Source of the DNA: an uncultured Clostridia bacterium
GTDB lineage: Bacteria; Bacillota; Clostridia; TANB77; CAG-465
Direction of reading: 5' to 3'
Length of the DNA stretch: 49,343 bases
Assembly (NCBI GenBank): GCA_947628005.1
Contig: CANQYI010000007.1
Location: 1-49,343 of the forward strand
The notes below the pieces were generated by a model that saw only the letters and a list, made by a program, of their open reading frames with translations, did not search any database and had not been told where the DNA came from. Both the position numbers and the translations under genes were made by a program. Numbering within the stretch: the stretch's first letter is position 1; every line of letters begins with the position of its first letter. Shown one piece after another: positions 28,091 through 37,094 of the stretch.

Positions 28091-29728
28091 ATGGTTAAAT
28101 TAAAAAGTATATTTGATAATGTTAAAATTGCCTTTAAAAATTTATTACAAAAATTACCAATAACTATTATGATTATTTTTGCTTTTACACTTTATTATAT
28201 GTGCATTTTTGATTTAAATGTTGACGGTAATATAATTCCAGGAATAAGTACATTCCTTATAATATTTGCAATAATAAGTTTGTTTATTGAAACTTTTAAT
28301 AATAAGAATAATAAGGTTAAAGTAATCATTTATTACATTATAAATTTTTTAATTTCTCTTATGTTTGCTTTAATATTTAACAATAATCTCGATTATATAT
28401 TATCTTTAAAGAAGGACGTAGTATTAGAGAATTTTAACTTAATATTGACTGCTACAGTAATTTTTTGTGTTTTATTATCAATATATAAGATGTATAAATC
28501 ATCAAATTTAAAGTTTCATGAGTATATCTATAACACATTTTATGGTATTGTAAAAATTGTAGTATTTGACTTTGTTATTAATATAGGAATTGTTACTTTA
28601 TTTTATCTATTTAAATTTTTAATATTTAATGCACTAGATGAAGATATATTATTAAGAATGGTAATTTTAATACACGGATTATTTTTTGCTCCAGCTATTT
28701 TACAGACAATGTATAATGATAATCCAAAAGAAAATAGTAAATTTTTTAAAGTATTATCAGTATACATATTGTTACCAATATATCTACTAGTAAATTTAAT
28801 ATTATACATTTATATAATAAAAGTACTTGTAAATAGAGAATTGCCTGTGGGATTTATTTATCCAGTTGTAGCAACTATATTTATATTAGGATTTTTAATA
28901 TATAATTTTATAAAGAATTTTGATGAAAATAAGGCAATAAAAATAGTAGTTAAATTAATTCCATATCTTTTAATTCCACTTGTAGCTTTGCAGATATATA
29001 CAGTTATTATAAGATTTATGGGTTATGGTATAACTCCTGCTAGATATATAACTTATATGTTTATAGTATTTGAAATAGCCTCTATTTTCTTGATGTTATT
29101 TAAAAAGTCAGCTAAATTAGAATATTCAATAATTATATTTGTAATACTTTCTATTATAACGACGGTAACTCCATTTAATTTGATTAATGTATCTAAATGG
29201 AATCAAAAATCAAGACTTGATAGTGTAGCAAATATAAATTTTGATGAAATGACACAAGACGAGTTAGAAAAATATAGCAGTTCATATAAATTCTTAAAAT
29301 TGCAAACAGACTATGAAAAATATATTAATGATGAACTTACTCAAAAAATGGAAAAAATAAGTGAAAAATTGAATGAATATAAAGAAGATAGCCATTTAGG
29401 GTATTATCAAAATGAAAATAATGTTATTGATATAAGAAATTATTCAACTTTAGAAAGTATTTCATATTATTACAGTACTAATTCAAATTTAAATTCAAAT
29501 GAAGATTTAAAGCAGTATGAGAATACTATATTTAATACTGTAAATGAAATTTTAAATTTAAATAAATCACAAAATTTTGATATATATGAGTATATGAAAG
29601 AAAAAAATAATTTAATTAATGTAGATAATAATGTAGACATATATGTAAAAAGTATGAATATATATTTTGATAAATATACAGATGAATTAGAAACAGTGTA
29701 TATTAATGGTTATTTATTAACAAAATAA
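28091..29728 (+). CDS. DUF4153-like polytopic membrane protein
   Basis: 545 residues. About ten to twelve helices fill residues 20-375, including the pattern IRFMGYGITPARYITYMFIV that is characteristic of DUF4153 proteins; the last 170 residues form a soluble, charged domain (from about SRLDSVANINFDEMTQDELE). Function of the family is not established. Co-transcribed with the acyl-CoA ligase 13 bases upstream, so some membrane or envelope role is likely. No signal peptide beyond the first helix. Confidence 0.65.
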   Translation: MVKLKSIFDNVKIAFKNLLQKLPITIMIIFAFTLYYMCIFDLNVDGNIIPGISTFLIIFAIISLFIETFNNKNNKVKVIIYYIINFLISLMFALIFNNNLDYILSLKKDVVLENFNLILTATVIFCVLLSIYKMYKSSNLKFHEYIYNTFYGIVKIVVFDFVINIGIVTLFYLFKFLIFNALDEDILLRMVILIHGLFFAPAILQTMYNDNPKENSKFFKVLSVYILLPIYLLVNLILYIYIIKVLVNRELPVGFIYPVVATIFILGFLIYNFIKNFDENKAIKIVVKLIPYLLIPLVALQIYTVIIRFMGYGITPARYITYMFIVFEIASIFLMLFKKSAKLEYSIIIFVILSIITTVTPFNLINVSKWNQKSRLDSVANINFDEMTQDELEKYSSSYKFLKLQTDYEKYINDELTQKMEKISEKLNEYKEDSHLGYYQNENNVIDIRNYSTLESISYYYSTNSNLNSNEDLKQYENTIFNTVNEILNLNKSQNFDIYEYMKEKNNLINVDNNVDIYVKSMNIYFDKYTDELETVYINGYLLTK

Positions 29729-29760
29729 CTTTTGATGATGTACAAAAATTTTAAAAATGC

Positions 29761-29789
29761 TTGACATATCTTTACTACAATAGTATAAT
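29761..29789 (+). promoter_or_regulatory. Perfect consensus promoter of tRNA-Lys
   Basis: TTGACA (29761-29766), 17 bases, TATAAT (29784-29789): no deviation from sigma-A consensus, as expected for a stable RNA. Confidence 0.9.
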
Positions 29790-29812
29790 ATTAAGGTAGT
29801 AAAGATATTTTT

Positions 29813-29888
29813 GTACCATTAGCTCAGTTGGTAGAGCAGTGGACTCTTAATCCATTGGTCCAGGGTTCGAGCCCCTGATGGTGCACCA
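29813..29888 (+). tRNA. tRNA-Lys (anticodon CTT)
   Basis: 76 bases with encoded CCA. Acceptor GTACCAT pairs with ATGGTGC (one T-G pair), D arm GCTC...GAGC, anticodon arm GTGGA-CTCTTAA-TCCAT with CTT at 29846-29848, T arm CAGGG-TTCGAGC-CCCTG. Reads AAG lysine codons. Stands alone between a consensus promoter and a terminator. Confidence 0.96.
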
Positions 29889-29891
29889 AAA

Positions 29892-29921
29892 AAAACGAGA
29901 AATTGTATTTCTCGTTTTTTT
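29892..29921. terminator. Terminator after tRNA-Lys
   Basis: Stem CGAGAAA (29896-29902) / TTTCTCG (29908-29914), lengthened by an A run against seven T; the symmetry lets it also end the minus-strand gene at 29927. Confidence 0.85.
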
Positions 29922-29926
29922 AGTTC

Positions 29927-30253
29927 TTAGCTTAGCTTATCGAGTACATCCAAATAAACTTTAGTAGAAAGAAAAATTCTTTCTGAATCTAGATTTGCTC
30001 TTCCAATTTGGGCTATAATCAAGTTTTTGAAAAAAATATTTACGTATACGTTAGCATCCGAACTGGGAATCACGGTATATTTGGGGTCAAATTCTATTTG
30101 TCCATAATTTCCTTTTATATTTATTCCGTATCGCATTAGTAATTCTCTTATGGCAATAATGTCGGTATCATCAGTGCCAGTATTTATTTGGTAATGCCGA
30201 TCAAAAATAATAACCTCCTCAACTTTAAAAATTTTTGTTGAATTATTTGACAT
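29927..30253 (-). CDS. Hypothetical protein, 108 residues
   Basis: Not recognised. A small soluble protein with mixed strands and helices: KIFKVEEVIIFDRHYQI, a short acidic TGTDDTD patch, YGINIKGNYGQIEFDPKYTV, and FFKNLIIAQIGRANLDSERI. No membrane segment or known motif seen. A strong promoter, AAAGGAGG-like site and terminator show it is expressed. Like the other lone minus-strand genes here its codon use looks less AT-rich than the neighbours. Confidence 0.6.
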   Translation of the reverse strand: MSNNSTKIFKVEEVIIFDRHYQINTGTDDTDIIAIRELLMRYGINIKGNYGQIEFDPKYTVIPSSDANVYVNIFFKNLIIAQIGRANLDSERIFLSTKVYLDVLDKLS

Positions 30254-30286
30254 ATTAATGCCTCCTTTTCTAAAATAATCGATTAC

Positions 30287-30315
30287 ATTATATAATATTT
30301 TACATAAAAAGTCAA
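30287..30315 (-). promoter_or_regulatory. Promoter of the 108-residue gene
   Basis: Minus strand TTGACT (30315-30310), 17 bases, TATAAT (30292-30287). Confidence 0.7.
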
Positions 30316-30373
30316 GAATGATTATATTTACTCTTGTAATTATTTAAAAAGAGTAAAAAAATATTAATTTTTA

Positions 30374-30402
30374 TTGACTTTTGCAAACAAATGTTCTATA
30401 AT
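30374..30402 (+). promoter_or_regulatory. dinD promoter
   Basis: TTGACT (30374-30379), 17-base spacer, TATAAT (30397-30402). The spacer holds a LexA-like operator. Confidence 0.75.
30385..30396 (+). promoter_or_regulatory. LexA (SOS) box in the dinD promoter
   Basis: AAACAAATGTTC matches the Gram-positive LexA half-sites GAAC-N4-GTTC at seven of eight fixed positions, with flanks C and T. It fills the space up to the -10 element, so bound LexA would block RNA polymerase. Confidence 0.65.
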
Positions 30403-30445
30403 ATTATCTGTATAATAAAAATATTAGAAAGGGAGATGATATTTT

Positions 30446-31267
30446 ATGAAGGAAATCGATATAAGCAATAAAACTTTTGAAGACATTAAGCATACTGATG
30501 AAAATGGTGTTGAATTTTGGTATGCAAGAGAACTAATGAAAATTTTAGAATATAATAAATGGGAAAATTTTGAAAAAGTAATCAATAAAGCAAAAAATGC
30601 GTGCGAAAACAGTGGTATTAGTGCATTTGACCATTTTCCTGACGTCAGGAAAATGGTTCAAATAGGATCTGATGCGGAAAGAGAACAAAAGGATTATCAA
30701 TTGACTAGATATGCTTGTTATCTAATAGCACAAAATGGAGATAGCAGAAAGAAAGTCATCGCTCTTGCTCAAACATATTTTGCAGTTCAAACTAGAAAAC
30801 AAGAGATTAATGAAAAAGAGTATACTTCTTTGACGGAAGAAGAAAAGAGATTTTATCAAAGAGATTTAACTAAGAAAGGTAATTACTCACTTAATAAAAC
30901 AGCTAAAGAGGCAGGAGTGAAAAATTTTGATAAATTTCACAACGCTGGGTATAAAGGTTTATATAATGGAGAAACAGCTGATGATATTGCAAAAAGAAAA
31001 GGATTACGATACAGAGAAGATATTTTAGACAATATGGGAAGTGATGAGCTTATAGCAAATTTATTTAGAATTTCGCAGACAGAGCAAAAATTGAGAAAAG
31101 ATAATATTCAAGGCGAAAAGGAGGCCAATAAAACACATTATAAAATTGGAAAAAATATTAGAGAAGTAATTGCTAAAAATGGTGGAACTATGCCAGAAGA
31201 TTTACCGACACCTGAAAAAAGTTTAAAGCAACTTGAAAAAGAAAATAATACAATTATAAAAAAGTAG
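30446..31267 (+). CDS. dinD: DNA-damage-inducible protein DinD
   Basis: 273 residues. The N-terminal BRO/KilA-like part has FWYARELMKILEYNKWENFEKV, and SGISAFDHFPDVRKMVQIGS, YQLTRYACYLIAQNGD and AQTYFAVQTRKQEI are hallmark DinD blocks. The C-terminal half is helical and charged (about 150-273). In E. coli DinD is LexA-regulated and blocks RecA strand exchange on filaments. The SOS-type box within the promoter agrees. Single gene, GGGAGATGAT site, ended by a long hairpin. Confidence 0.9.
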   Translation: MKEIDISNKTFEDIKHTDENGVEFWYARELMKILEYNKWENFEKVINKAKNACENSGISAFDHFPDVRKMVQIGSDAEREQKDYQLTRYACYLIAQNGDSRKKVIALAQTYFAVQTRKQEINEKEYTSLTEEEKRFYQRDLTKKGNYSLNKTAKEAGVKNFDKFHNAGYKGLYNGETADDIAKRKGLRYREDILDNMGSDELIANLFRISQTEQKLRKDNIQGEKEANKTHYKIGKNIREVIAKNGGTMPEDLPTPEKSLKQLEKENNTIIKK

Positions 31268-31306
31268 ATGAAAATTAAAAATTATAGCTTCATCTCAATT
31301 ATAAAC

Positions 31307-31355
31307 AATAAATCTCTGTAATCTAGTTATATAAACTATTACAGGGATTTATTTT
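31307..31355 (+). terminator. Long stem-loop after dinD
   Basis: Sixteen-base stem 31307-31322 against 31338-31353 (one T-G pair), A-rich before and short T run after; also near-symmetric. Confidence 0.7.
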
Positions 31356-31381
31356 GCCTACTAAAATTTATAAAAAATAGC

Positions 31382-31410
31382 TTGATAAAAAATATATTAA
31401 ATGTTAAAAT
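31382..31410 (+). promoter_or_regulatory. Promoter of the nucleotidyltransferase gene
   Basis: TTGATA (31382-31387), 17 bases, TGT-TAAAAT (31405-31410; extended -10). Confidence 0.5.
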
Positions 31411-31432
31411 TAAATTGTGATAAGGTGATAAT

Positions 31433-31987
31433 ATGAAACCATTTAAAAACGGAGTTATTTTAGGAAGATTTCAACATATACATGTAGGACATGAAAAGTT
31501 AATAAATATTGGGCTTAAAACTTGTGATAGACTTTTAATTTTAGTTGGCTCATCAGACCAATTTAATACAAAAAGGAATCCATTTAGTAGTGATTTAAGA
31601 ATAAGTTTAATAGAAAAAATATATGAAAATGAGATTAAAACCGGAAAAATATTAGTAGGGAAAATAAATGATTTATCAAATGAAAACGATTTAACTCCAG
31701 AATGGGGAAGATATGTAATAAAGACTGCTGAAGATTATCTGGGTGAAAAACTAGAATGTATAATATATGGAAAAGACAAAAATATTTTTAAGTGCTTTGA
31801 CAAAGAAGATGTAAAAAATATAAGTGAAATTTTAGTGGACAGAAAGTCACTTAATATTTCTGCTACAGATATGAGAAATTATATTTTAAAAGATGATTAT
31901 GAAAATTGGAAAAAATATACAAATAGTAGTATTTATGAAAGATATAATGATTTGAGGAATATATTGATTAATATAAAGAATAATTAG
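31433..31987 (+). CDS. NMN adenylyltransferase-like (NadM-type) nucleotidyltransferase
   Basis: 184 residues of the HIGH-type nucleotidyltransferase fold. GRFQHIHVGHEKLI carries the ATP-binding xHxGH motif (HVGH), and ISATDMRNYI is the late IS-x-T-x-x-R motif. SSDQFNTKRNPFSSDLRISLI is close to NadM/NadR-type NMN adenylyltransferases, so it probably makes NAD from NMN and ATP in the cytosol. A related cytidylyltransferase is possible. AAGGTGAT site; glyA follows after about 60 bases with its own promoter. Confidence 0.8.
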   Translation: MKPFKNGVILGRFQHIHVGHEKLINIGLKTCDRLLILVGSSDQFNTKRNPFSSDLRISLIEKIYENEIKTGKILVGKINDLSNENDLTPEWGRYVIKTAEDYLGEKLECIIYGKDKNIFKCFDKEDVKNISEILVDRKSLNISATDMRNYILKDDYENWKKYTNSSIYERYNDLRNILINIKNN

Positions 31988-31989
31988 TA

Positions 31990-32019
31990 TTGACAATGCA
32001 AAAAAAGTTGTGATATACT
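31990..32019 (+). promoter_or_regulatory. Promoter of glyA-pgi
   Basis: TTGACA (31990-31995), 18 bases, TGA-TATACT (32014-32019; extended -10). Confidence 0.6.
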
Positions 32020-32046
32020 CAAATTGCGTAAGGAGTGAGATAAAAT

Positions 32047-33297
32047 ATGAGTGGAAGTCTAGAAAAAGTTGATGAAGAATTGTATGCATACATAAAGGAT
32101 GAAGAGAATAGACAAAATGATAATATAGAGCTTATTGCATCAGAAAATTTTGTATCAGATGCAGTAATGGAAGCAGTTGGCTCAGTACTCACTAATAAGT
32201 ACTCAGAAGGGTATCCAGAAAAAAGATATTATGGTGGATGTGTAAATGTTGATAATGTTGAAAAACTTGCCATAAAAAGAGCAAAATTACTATTTTGTGC
32301 TGAGCATGCTAATGTACAACCACATAGTGGAAGTCAAGCAAATATGGCTGTTTATATGTCAGTATTAAATCCAGGAGATACAGTTCTTGGAATGGATTTA
32401 TCAAATGGTGGACATTTAACTCATGGAAGTAAGGTTAACTTTTCTGGAAAATTATTTAATTTCGTATCTTACGGAATTAATGATGAAGGTTTTATAGATT
32501 ATGATGATGTAGAGAAAAAAGCGTTAGAATATAAACCAAAAATGATTGTTGCAGGTGCTAGTGCATATCCAAGAGCAATTGATTTTGCAAAATTTAGAAA
32601 AATAGCAGATAAAGTTCAAGCTTATTTAATGGTAGATATGGCACATATAGCAGGACTTGTATGTACTGGAAATCATATGTCACCAGTAGATTTTGCAGAT
32701 TTTGTTACAACTACTACGCACAAAACTTTAAGAGGGCCTAGAGGAGGACTAATTCTTTGTAAGGAAAAGTATGCAAAGGCTATAGATAAAACAATATTTC
32801 CTGGAATACAGGGCGGACCTTTAGAACATGTTATTGCGGGAAAAGCAGTTTGCTTCAAAGAAGCTTTACAACCAGAATTTAAAGAGTATATTGATCAAGT
32901 ACTTTTAAATTGTAAAACTTTAGCTGCAGAAATGATAAAAAGAGGTTATAATTTAGTATCTGGTGGAACAGATAATCACTTAATGTTAATAGATTTATCT
33001 AGTAAGAAAATGACAGGAAAAGAAGCAGAAAGTATACTAGAGGAAATTAATATTACTGTCAATAAAAATGCAGTACCAAATGATAAAGAATCACCAATGG
33101 TAACTAGTGGAATAAGAGTTGGAACTGCTGCTTGTACAACTAAAGGCTTAAAAGAAGATGATATGAAAGTCTTAGCAGAAGCAATGGATTTAGTTCTATG
33201 TAAGAATATAGAGGAACTAGATGAACAACAACTAGAACAAAATAAGAAAAAAGCTAGAAATTTAGTTAAGCAATTAACTAAAAAATATATTAAATAA
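32047..33297 (+). CDS. glyA: Serine hydroxymethyltransferase
   Basis: 416 residues, PLP enzyme converting serine and tetrahydrofolate to glycine and methylene-THF. Signatures: [59 protein letters not shown], and the cofactor lysine in [14 protein letters not shown]. Normal length. AAGGAGTG site. pgi begins 11 bases after its stop, so one transcript. Confidence 0.97.
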   Translation: MSGSLEKVDEELYAYIKDEENRQNDNIELIASENFVSDAVMEAVGSVLTNKYSEGYPEKRYYGGCVNVDNVEKLAIKRAKLLFCAEHANVQPHSGSQANMAVYMSVLNPGDTVLGMDLSNGGHLTHGSKVNFSGKLFNFVSYGINDEGFIDYDDVEKKALEYKPKMIVAGASAYPRAIDFAKFRKIADKVQAYLMVDMAHIAGLVCTGNHMSPVDFADFVTTTTHKTLRGPRGGLILCKEKYAKAIDKTIFPGIQGGPLEHVIAGKAVCFKEALQPEFKEYIDQVLLNCKTLAAEMIKRGYNLVSGGTDNHLMLIDLSSKKMTGKEAESILEEINITVNKNAVPNDKESPMVTSGIRVGTAACTTKGLKEDDMKVLAEAMDLVLCKNIEELDEQQLEQNKKKARNLVKQLTKKYIK

Positions 33298-33308
33298 GGG
33301 GTGATATT

Positions 33309-34625
33309 ATGCAAGGTATATCTCTAGATTTTAGTGGTATGAAACCATTTGTAAAAGAAGATGAATTAGAACTTATACAAGAAAAAGTATTAGCAGCACA
33401 TGACATGCTTAATAATAAAACAGGACTTGGTAGAAATATGTTAGGCTGGATGGATCTACCAAACAGAATATCTGAAGAAGAAATTAAGCAAATTAAAGAT
33501 GCTGCAAGCAAAATTCAAAAACAAGCCGATGTATTTATTGTAATAGGTATAGGGGGCTCTTATCTTGGAGCAAAGGCTATAATAGATCTATTTGATAGTA
33601 CTTTTAGTAATATGCAGACTTTATCAGATAGAAAGCATCCAGAAATAATATTTGCTGGAAATAATTTAAGCGGTAAATATTTAAGAAATTTAATTGAATA
33701 CATACAAGAAAAAGATGTAGCAATAAATGTTATATCAAAATCAGGTACAACTTTAGAGCCAGCTATTGCATTTAGAATACTAAGATTATTCTTAGAAGAA
33801 AAATATGGTATTTCTGGTGCTGCTGAAAGAATATATGTTACAACAGATGCTCAAAGTGGAGTGCTAAAATCAATTGCTGATACTCAAGATTATAAGACAT
33901 TTGTAATACCAAAAGATGTAGGAGGCAGGTATTCTGTATTAACTCCTGTAGGACTTTTACCAATGGCAGTAGCTAATATAGATTTTGAAGATATTTTGGA
34001 TGGTGCTATGTTTGCATCTCATGTATTTAATGAGAGAAGTATAGAACATAATGATTGTTATAAATATGCTGCATATAGAAATATCTTGAATATGAAGGGT
34101 AAAGAAATAGAATTATTAACAAGTTATGAACCATCATTTAAATATTTTATAGAATGGTTTAAACAATTATTTGGCGAAAGCGAAGGAAAAGATTCTAAAG
34201 GAATTTTCCCAGCAGGAGATATATTTACTACAGACTTACATTCAATGGGACAATGGATACAAGATGGAAAGAGAAATATCTTTGAAACAGTAATAAATAT
34301 AAATCTTAATAGAAGTTTTATAAAATTACCAAAATCTGTAGATAATCAAGATGGACTAAATTATCTTGCAGAAAAAGAAATTGATTATATAAACAAGCAA
34401 GCATTTCTTGGAACATTAAAAGCTCATATTGAGGGAGGAGTTCCAACAACAGTAATAAATATAGATGATTTAAATGAATATAATGTAGGACAATTAATAT
34501 TTTTCTTTGAAAAAGCTTGTGCTATAAGTGGTTACGTTTTAGGAGTAAATCCTTTTGATCAACCAGGGGTAGAAGCATATAAAAAGAATATGATGGCACT
34601 ACTAAAGAAAGATGAAGAAAATTAA
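33309..34625 (+). CDS. pgi: Glucose-6-phosphate isomerase
   Basis: 438 residues, the short form of Pgi common in Firmicutes. Interconverts glucose-6-phosphate and fructose-6-phosphate. Conserved VIGIGGSYLGAKAIIDLF, the SKSGTTLEPAIAFR phosphate-binding SIS motif, VGGRYSVLTPVGLLP and the late GVNPFDQPGVEAYKKN block are complete. GGGGTGAT site. Followed by a terminator. Confidence 0.97.
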   Translation: MQGISLDFSGMKPFVKEDELELIQEKVLAAHDMLNNKTGLGRNMLGWMDLPNRISEEEIKQIKDAASKIQKQADVFIVIGIGGSYLGAKAIIDLFDSTFSNMQTLSDRKHPEIIFAGNNLSGKYLRNLIEYIQEKDVAINVISKSGTTLEPAIAFRILRLFLEEKYGISGAAERIYVTTDAQSGVLKSIADTQDYKTFVIPKDVGGRYSVLTPVGLLPMAVANIDFEDILDGAMFASHVFNERSIEHNDCYKYAAYRNILNMKGKEIELLTSYEPSFKYFIEWFKQLFGESEGKDSKGIFPAGDIFTTDLHSMGQWIQDGKRNIFETVININLNRSFIKLPKSVDNQDGLNYLAEKEIDYINKQAFLGTLKAHIEGGVPTTVINIDDLNEYNVGQLIFFFEKACAISGYVLGVNPFDQPGVEAYKKNMMALLKKDEEN

Positions 34626-34636
34626 AAGATAATTTT

Positions 34637-34675
34637 TAAGGAAACTGATAAAATTTATTAAGTTTCCTTATTTTT
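34637..34675 (+). terminator. Terminator after pgi
   Basis: Stem TAAGGAAACT (34637-34646) / AGTTTCCTTA (34661-34670), fourteen-base loop, then TTTTT. Confidence 0.7.
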
Positions 34676-34682
34676 ATTGATA

Positions 34683-34711
34683 TTTACATTTTATATAAAT
34701 AATGTTAAAAT
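34683..34711 (+). promoter_or_regulatory. Promoter of the TraX-like gene
   Basis: TTTACA (34683-34688), 17 bases, TGT-TAAAAT (34706-34711; extended -10). Confidence 0.5.
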
Positions 34712-34738
34712 TATTTATATAAAATTTTAGGAGTAAGT

Positions 34739-35497
34739 ATGAAAGGTTTTACTACAAATAATTTAAAAATAATAGCAATAATAGCTATGATAATTGATCA
34801 TATAGGCTTTTATTTCTATGACAAAATTCCATACCAATTATATATAAATTGTAGAATTATTGGAAGAATTGCAATGCCAATATTTGCATTTCTAATTTTA
34901 CAGGGAATAAAGCATACGAAAAGTAAGAAAAAATATATTTTAAGGTTATTTATATTGGCAATAATTACTCAAATAGCAATATATTTAATGTATAAAATAA
35001 ATATCTCATATTATAAAAATTATAGTATTAATATAATTAATTATTTAAATATTGTATTTTCATTTGCATTATCGGTTTTAATCATACAAATTATAGAGCT
35101 AAAGATTAAAGATAGTAATATATTAATATTTAAGATTTTGATAAATGTATTAAAAATACTTTTAATAATTTTGATATTATCAATATATTTTGTGATAAAT
35201 ATAGATTACTCATTCTATGTGCCTCTAATGATTATTATAATGTATTTTATTGATAAAATTTTAAGTAAATATAATAAAGATATATTAGAAAAAGTTCTTA
35301 TATGCATAACTATAGTAGTAATAGGAATTATAAATCAAAAATTTATAGGACTTTATACCATTCTATCATTCCCATTTATATTATTCTATAATGGTAAACT
35401 TGGTAAAAAGGCGAATATATTGAAGTATTCTTTTTATGCATTTTTTCCACTTCATCATATGATACTTTATTTTATCTCAATGTTAGCATCAAAATAG
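34739..35497 (+). CDS. TraX-family membrane acyltransferase-like protein
   Basis: 252 residues with about eight helices. The N-terminus LKIIAIIAMIIDHIGFYFYD, then RIIGRIAMPIFAFLILQGIKHTKSKKKYILRLF and the late FPLHHMILYF, fit the TraX family. F-plasmid TraX acetylates the N-terminus of the pilin; chromosomal TraX relatives in Firmicutes have no fixed role. Here it lies about 1.6 kb before a pilin-rich secretion locus, which makes a pilin-modifying role imaginable but unproven. GGAGTAAGT site. Confidence 0.8.
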   Translation: MKGFTTNNLKIIAIIAMIIDHIGFYFYDKIPYQLYINCRIIGRIAMPIFAFLILQGIKHTKSKKKYILRLFILAIITQIAIYLMYKINISYYKNYSINIINYLNIVFSFALSVLIIQIIELKIKDSNILIFKILINVLKILLIILILSIYFVINIDYSFYVPLMIIIMYFIDKILSKYNKDILEKVLICITIVVIGIINQKFIGLYTILSFPFILFYNGKLGKKANILKYSFYAFFPLHHMILYFISMLASK

Positions 35498-35574
35498 TGT
35501 TACAAAATTGTTACAAAGAAAGCATACATACCAATTAATATAATGAAAGTATACAAAAATGTTTACATAAACAC

Positions 35575-35603
35575 TTTACAAAATAAAATTATTATGGTAT
35601 AAT
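35575..35603 (+). promoter_or_regulatory. Promoter of the SSB-like gene
   Basis: TTTACA (35575-35580), 17 bases, TGG-TATAAT (35598-35603; extended -10). Upstream, GTTACAAAATTGTTACAAA is a short direct repeat. Confidence 0.65.
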
Positions 35604-35681
35604 ACAAATACCGTAGTAATTTTTTTATACTTTAATACATAAGAATAATAATATATAAGTTCCAAAGGAGGAAATATATTT

Positions 35682-36341
35682 ATGGAAAACGTTAGTGATA
35701 ATAATATAGTAATTATTGGTGGAAAAATAGTATCAGTTCCAGAATTTAGTCATGAAATCTTTGATGAAAAGTTTTATAAATTTAATATAGAAACCAAAAG
35801 ATTGAGTAATTCAAGTGATATTTTACCAATAATCGTATCTGAAAGATTAGTAGAATTAGATACATTACAACTTGATAAAATAGTAGAAATAGAAGGACAA
35901 TTTAGATCATATAATCAACAGACAGAAGGTAAATCAAAATTAGTTCTTTCTATATTTGCAAAAGATATAATAGAAAAAGAATCTAGCGATGATATATTAA
36001 CAAAAAATGATGCAACTTTTGTAGGCTATATTTGTAAGCCACCAATATATAGAAAGACACCACTTGGTAGAGAAATTGCAGATATATTATTAGCAGTAAA
36101 TAGAACATATAAAAAATCTGATTATATACCATGTATTTTGTGGGGAAGAAATGCAAAGTTTTGTGAAAAATTACCAGTTGGAACAATGGTAAAATTATCA
36201 GGTAGAATTCAATCAAGAAAATATGAGAAAAAATATGAGGACGGCACAGTAAAAGAAATGGTAGCATATGAAATCTCAGTAGCAAAATTTTCATTAAATA
36301 AGACAGAGACAGTTGTAGAAAAAGAAGAACAAAATGTGTAA
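35682..36341 (+). CDS. Single-stranded DNA-binding-like protein with two OB folds
   Basis: 219 residues. The second half (about 105-205) is a clear SSB-type OB fold: FVGYICKPPIYRKTP, REIADILLAVNRTYKKSDYI, PCILWGRNAKFCEKLPVGTM and VKLSGRIQSRKYEKKYEDG. The first half (about 8-95) looks like a weaker second OB fold (VIIGGKIVSVPEFSH, KIVEIEGQFRSYNQ). The acidic DDIPF-like tail of housekeeping SSB is missing; it ends in EKEEQNV. A chromosomal duplicated SSB-like protein is common in Clostridia. AAAGGAGG site; single gene. Confidence 0.75.
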   Translation: MENVSDNNIVIIGGKIVSVPEFSHEIFDEKFYKFNIETKRLSNSSDILPIIVSERLVELDTLQLDKIVEIEGQFRSYNQQTEGKSKLVLSIFAKDIIEKESSDDILTKNDATFVGYICKPPIYRKTPLGREIADILLAVNRTYKKSDYIPCILWGRNAKFCEKLPVGTMVKLSGRIQSRKYEKKYEDGTVKEMVAYEISVAKFSLNKTETVVEKEEQNV

Positions 36342-36346
36342 ATATT

Positions 36347-36380
36347 AAAAAGTAATAATTTTTATAAGTTATTACTTTTT
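36347..36380. terminator. Two-way terminator between the SSB-like and M23 genes
   Basis: Twelve-base stem AAAAAGTAATAA (36347-36358) / TTATTACTTTTT (36369-36380), ten-base loop, flanked by A and T runs. Confidence 0.8.
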
Positions 36381-36883
36381 TTATATTCAAAATTTAGGGG
36401 ATCTATTAAGTTTCCTGAAGAATCGTATATGGAAAAATGTAAATGTGGTCCTGTTGTATAGCCATTTAATCTGCCATCAGATAAGTATTTTGGACCAACG
36501 TATGCAATAACTTGACCAGCATTTATGTACTCACCAGTTTGAACTCGGTAACCTTCTGAAAGATGACCATATAAAGATTTAAGACCATTATCATGCTGTA
36601 TTGTAATACAAATTCCATATCCATTTGTAAATCCAGAAAAAGTCACAATTCCTGATAAAGTAGAATAAACTTTTGAATTTTGTACTATGGGAAAATCAAC
36701 ACCATCATGAAAATTTGATGAACCAAAAAGTGTGCGGTATCCAAAATATGATGAAATATTATCTATATTAGTATCTGTTGGTAAAATCATATCATCTGAA
36801 TTTTTATTAGTAGTATAATTTGAAAATAAATTGCAAAGAATAAAAAGAAAACAAATAAATGTTAGAAAAAATTTCTTAATCAA
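36362..36883 (-). CDS. Secreted M23 (LytM-type) peptidoglycan endopeptidase
   Basis: About 173 residues. A signal peptide (KKFFLTFICFLFILCNLFS) is followed by a short linker and an M23 zinc peptidase domain: SSYFGYRTLFGSSNFHDGVDFP supplies His and Asp ligands, HDNGLKSLYGHL and GPHLHFSIYD the remaining histidines. It cuts peptide cross-bridges in the cell wall. An ATG at 36895 is in frame, but the predicted -10 box ends only five bases before it, so the TTG at 36883 with GGTG ahead is more likely. It neighbours the secretion locus, where a wall-opening enzyme would be useful. Confidence 0.85.
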   Translation of the reverse strand: MIKKFFLTFICFLFILCNLFSNYTTNKNSDDMILPTDTNIDNISSYFGYRTLFGSSNFHDGVDFPIVQNSKVYSTLSGIVTFSGFTNGYGICITIQHDNGLKSLYGHLSEGYRVQTGEYINAGQVIAYVGPKYLSDGRLNGYTTGPHLHFSIYDSSGNLIDPLNFEYKKSNNL

Positions 36884-36899
36884 TAAAAACACCATATAA

Positions 36900-36927
36900 A
36901 TTATACTACGATTTTTAGTAATGTAAA
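36900..36927 (-). promoter_or_regulatory. Promoter of the M23 gene
   Basis: Minus strand TTTACA (36927-36922), 16 bases, TATAAT (36905-36900). The resulting 5' leader would be very short. Confidence 0.55.
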
Positions 36928-37032
36928 GAAAAATCGATTGACAAAAAAGTTTTGTATTGTGCTAAAATCAAATAATTTTGGGGTAAAACAAAAGAATTAA
37001 GAAAAAAATAACAAAAAAATTGACAAAAACTA

Positions 37033-37060
37033 TTGATTTTTTAAAAATTATTGATATAAT
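37033..37060 (+). promoter_or_regulatory. Promoter of pilin-like gene 1
   Basis: TTGATT (37033-37038), 16 bases, TATAAT (37055-37060), start about 35 bases before the coding ATG. Further TTGACA boxes at 36938 and 37020 may give added upstream starts. Confidence 0.6.
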
Positions 37061-37094
37061 GAAATTGTTAAATATAACAATGGGAGGAATATTT

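Noticed and set aside
37020-37094. 25-residue N-terminal extension of pilin 1 from a TTG
   Set aside because: That stretch holds the -35 and -10 boxes; GGGAGGA with ATG at 37095 gives a normal signal peptide.
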